DNA of 64,000 nucleotides from assembly GCF_027244095.1 (NCBI RefSeq), contig NC_069670.1:13287320-13351319 (forward strand), given 5' to 3'. Positions 62,031 through 64,000 of the stretch are shown piece after piece. The position numbers were made by a program, and so were the translations under genes. The stretch is from Hemicordylus capensis. Its lineage: Eukaryota; Chordata; Lepidosauria; Squamata; Cordylidae. The notes under the pieces were generated by a model. It was not told the DNA's origin. It made no database searches and saw nothing but the letters and a program-made list of their open reading frames with translations. The stretch's first letter is position 1. Each line of letters starts with the position of its first letter.

Positions 62031-62972
62031 GGCAAGTACAAAAAGAGTCTTTATTTGATAAAAAGTGTATAAAAAGTACAAAAAATTAAAACCTCTACCC
62101 ATGACCCCCTCCAGCTGCTCACCCTGACATCAGGCCTTGGATGCCTTCGTGAGGATCAGCATCCAGAGCGAGACCACAGGCAGAGAAGAAACAACGACAT
62201 AACAAATATTTCCCATCCACAGCTAGAGAACACTGTGACAGAACCGCATGGGTTCATATTTACCTGGGTCGAAGACGTCCCTGAATTTAAGACGACACCC
62301 TTTAAAAATACAGGTTAAATACAGATTATACGTGTTCTTACCAAAAAGGAAGAAGACTCTTAATTACTGAAAAGGAAGAAGACTCCCTCAATTTCTAACT
62401 TGGAGGGCAGGGGAGAAGTCTTGGATTCAGGGAAATACAGCGTAACATGATCCATTGTCTCAGTACTCCGTACAACAGCCTTAAGGGGTAGGCTCACCAT
62501 ATTATCTTAACACTATAGATTGGGGTTGTGTACACGCTGCTCAGAAGACAAGCTCAGTGCATTCCACACATCTGCCAGCCAGCCCGTATCAGAGCACACA
62601 CACCCTTGACAGAAGCGGCGAGGGCCAGAATCGTGGATTTACATTTAATGGGCCAGCAGCTAGACGGAAATCCAGAAACATGTCCCAATTCTCAACTTCC
62701 TCCCTTAGCAAGATCTTACTCCAAAGCAATGGAGGCACTGGGAGAGATTCCAAGTCGCAGAACAAAGCAGGGGATACCGTTAGCGAAGGCACAAAGGCTG
62801 GACACAACATCCAGCAGGGCCCAGGCGTCTGAAGGAGCAGGTGGAGGAGGCAGGAGGGAAAGAGGCACATCGGCCATTAAGGTAGGCAGGCAGCATCCCA
62901 GCATGCATGGCTTCCCCTCCAGCTCGGAGCAGAGCATGCTGGGATGTGGGTACATCCCAACGAGGGTGTGTA
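62030..62972 (-). other. SLC27A3: SLC27A3 3'UTR
   Basis: About 0.9 kb from the stop codon to a minus-strand AATAAA at 62050-62055. No repeats are evident inside. The length is modest compared with the GATAD2B UTR on the other side. Confidence 0.65.
62050..62055 (-). promoter_or_regulatory. SLC27A3: Poly(A) signal of SLC27A3
   Basis: On the minus strand CAAATAAAGACTC carries a canonical AATAAA about 920 bp after the stop. It is the first such motif I noticed. Confidence 0.65.
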
Positions 62973-63149
62973 TTATAACCGGACGTCGCCAGCAACTATC
63001 CCCTCCCAGGTCTGGCGGGTCAGAGGCACGTACATCTTAGCAGCGTCGTCCAGGAAATAGAGGGGCTCGGGGATCTGCGTTGGGTCAAAGCCTTCGGTCG
63101 CCAGGCGAACCTTCTTCTGCTTGAAGGTCTCTGTCCGCTCCAGGCAGTC
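62973..63149 (-). CDS. SLC27A3: SLC27A3 last coding exon (fatty-acid transport protein 3, C-terminus)
   Basis: 177 bp in phase 0, from DCLERTETFKQKKVRLATEG through FDPTQIPEPLYFLDDAAKM to AGDVRL and TAA (62973-62975). The TFKxxKxxLxxEGFDP motif defines the C-terminal domain of the FATP/very-long-chain acyl-CoA synthetase family, which activates long-chain fatty acids with ATP and CoA on intracellular membranes. TFKQxKVR, EPLY and the ending AGxxRL resemble FATP3 most. DDxAKMYVP also recalls FATP2 (SLC27A2), the 15q relative, but convergence with GATAD2B favours SLC27A3. The acceptor CCCACCAG is good. Confidence 0.85.
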   Translation of the reverse strand, partial: DCLERTETFKQKKVRLATEGFDPTQIPEPLYFLDDAAKMYVPLTRQTWEGIVAGDVRL

Positions 63150-63392
63150 CTGGTGGGAAGGAGAGAGGAGACGCTACTGGGCAGTTGTCCTGCTGCACCA
63201 CAAGGACCCAGCAGGGGGCACTGCAGGAAATAGCCCCGCCACCGGGGTCCACTGCACAGAGAAGGTGGGTGGGCAGGCCTTGAGATAGTCACGCCACCCC
63301 AGTAGTCTTCCAGGCTCAAAGAAGTTGCACTGTGAGCCAGAATCCCGCTCAGATACAGTCTCTGAAGGATCACCTTCTTCCAACTTGGAGAC

Positions 63393-63700
63393 AGCATGGT
63401 GTAGTGGTTAGAGGAGGGGTGAGCAACCTTGGCTCTCCAGGTGTGGTTGAACTACAAATCCCATCACCCCCAGCCACAACTGTGGCTGTCTACCCCTGGG
63501 TTCGCGTGCTGGACTAGGGTCGGGAGACCCGAGTTCAAATCCCCATCCGGCCATGAAACTCACTGGGCCACTCCGGGCCAGTCACCTCTCTCTCAGCCTA
63601 ACCTACCTCACAGGGTTGTTGTGAGGATAAACACAACCACGTATACTGCTCTGGGCTCCTTGGAAGAAGAGCGGGACAGACATGTAAGAATAAAACAAAC
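63393..63700 (+). repeat. tRNA-headed SINE split by a MITE, in the last SLC27A3 intron
   Basis: CATGGTGTAGTGGTTAGAG (A box) is separated from GACCCGAGTTCAAATCCCC (B box) by a MITE at about 63412-63499. The body continues CCTACCTCACAGGGTTGTTG, then GCTCTGGGCTCCTTGG. Confidence 0.75.
63412..63499. mobile_element. Short hAT-like MITE nested in a SINE
   Basis: AGGGGTGAGCAACCTTGGCT at the left and TACCCCTG at the right, with ACTACAAATCCCATCACCCC inside. The flanks GGTTAGAG and GGTTCGCG agree at 6 of 8 bases and fit an eroded 8-bp target duplication. Confidence 0.65.
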
Positions 63701-63787
63701 CCAACCATTTCTCCAGCCTACACCTCCCCTCGGGGACCTCCAGTGCCCGCCCAGCCATATTTTTTTCCTGGGGTTTTGTGTGTTTAC

Positions 63788-63918
63788 CTGAGTTCGGACA
63801 AACCGGGGCCGGGCATACGGCGGCAGGCACTCCACCACGTGCGTGTAGAGCTGGGCTCCATCAAACTCCCACCCCGGCTGCAGCACCACTGCGGCCATCC
63901 CTGCTCGGCCTTCGTGCC
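63788..63918 (-). CDS. SLC27A3: SLC27A3 penultimate coding exon
   Basis: 131 bp, phase 1 to phase 0. It reads [16 protein letters not shown], then [19 protein letters not shown] and RPRFVRTQ. [10 protein letters not shown] and LPxYARPRFxRxQ are hallmark motifs of the FATP family near the end of the adenylating domain. The acceptor is CTCTCCAG and the donor CAG|GTAAAC. Upstream exons, including the AMP-binding motif, lie beyond the window. Confidence 0.9.
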
Positions 63919-64000
63919 CTGGAGAGGGTTGTGGAAAAGAGTAGGAATGCAGGTCAAGCTCAGCTCTGGAATATGAACATGCCAACAAAAACCAAGGGCG

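Overview
The window looks like nuclear DNA of a sauropsid, most likely a squamate reptile. The reasons are vertebrate exon-intron structure with GT-AG introns, CR1 and L2-like LINE tails, palindromic hAT-like MITEs, and dimer-like SINEs whose heads derive from tRNA-Ala or 5S rRNA. These repeat types are, from memory, typical of lizard and snake genomes. No bacterial, viral or CRISPR features were seen.

Three protein genes are supported. (1) The last coding exon of GATAD2B (NuRD subunit p66-beta, + strand, 319-452) is followed by a roughly 6-kb 3'UTR ending near a poly(A) signal at 6454. (2) A complete 14-exon gene on the minus strand (coding span 53854 down to 26035) encodes a predicted 732-residue type I membrane protein: signal peptide, four Ig domains, two fibronectin III domains, one membrane helix and a short tail of about 80 residues. 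It belongs to the DCC/neogenin/protogenin family and is closest in architecture and remembered sequence to IGDCC3 (PUNC). All 13 introns have GT and AG ends, the phases agree and the summed coding length is divisible by three. (3) The last two coding exons of SLC27A3 (fatty-acid transport protein 3 / very-long-chain acyl-CoA synthetase family, minus strand, 62973-63918) are followed by a short 3'UTR with a poly(A) signal at 62050-62055.

In human 1q21.3, GATAD2B and SLC27A3 are convergent neighbours with, as far as I recall, no protein gene between them, while IGDCC3 sits on 15q22. 1q21 and 15q are paralogous blocks (RORC/RORA, TPM3/TPM1, PIAS3/PIAS1, CELF3/CELF6 and others). The middle gene is therefore best read as a second IGDCC3-type gene, probably an ohnolog from the vertebrate genome duplications that was kept here and lost in mammals. 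This is the main discovery candidate.

Layout: 1-6480 GATAD2B tail; 6480-17640 a heavily rearranged intergenic block (an inverted pair of CpG-rich promoter-like segments, an old direct segmental duplication, a tandem SINE/CR1 array and a 246-bp near-perfect palindrome); 17640-26034 a repeat-poor stretch with a Penelope-like fragment and presumably the 3'UTR of the IGDCC3-like gene; 26035-53854 the IGDCC3-like gene with repeat-filled introns; 53855-62030 intergenic DNA holding its promoter; 62030-64000 the SLC27A3 end. The three genes need not act together. GATAD2B is nuclear, the IGDCC3-like protein should sit at the cell surface, and SLC27A3 acts on intracellular membranes. Their shared location reflects ancestral synteny.
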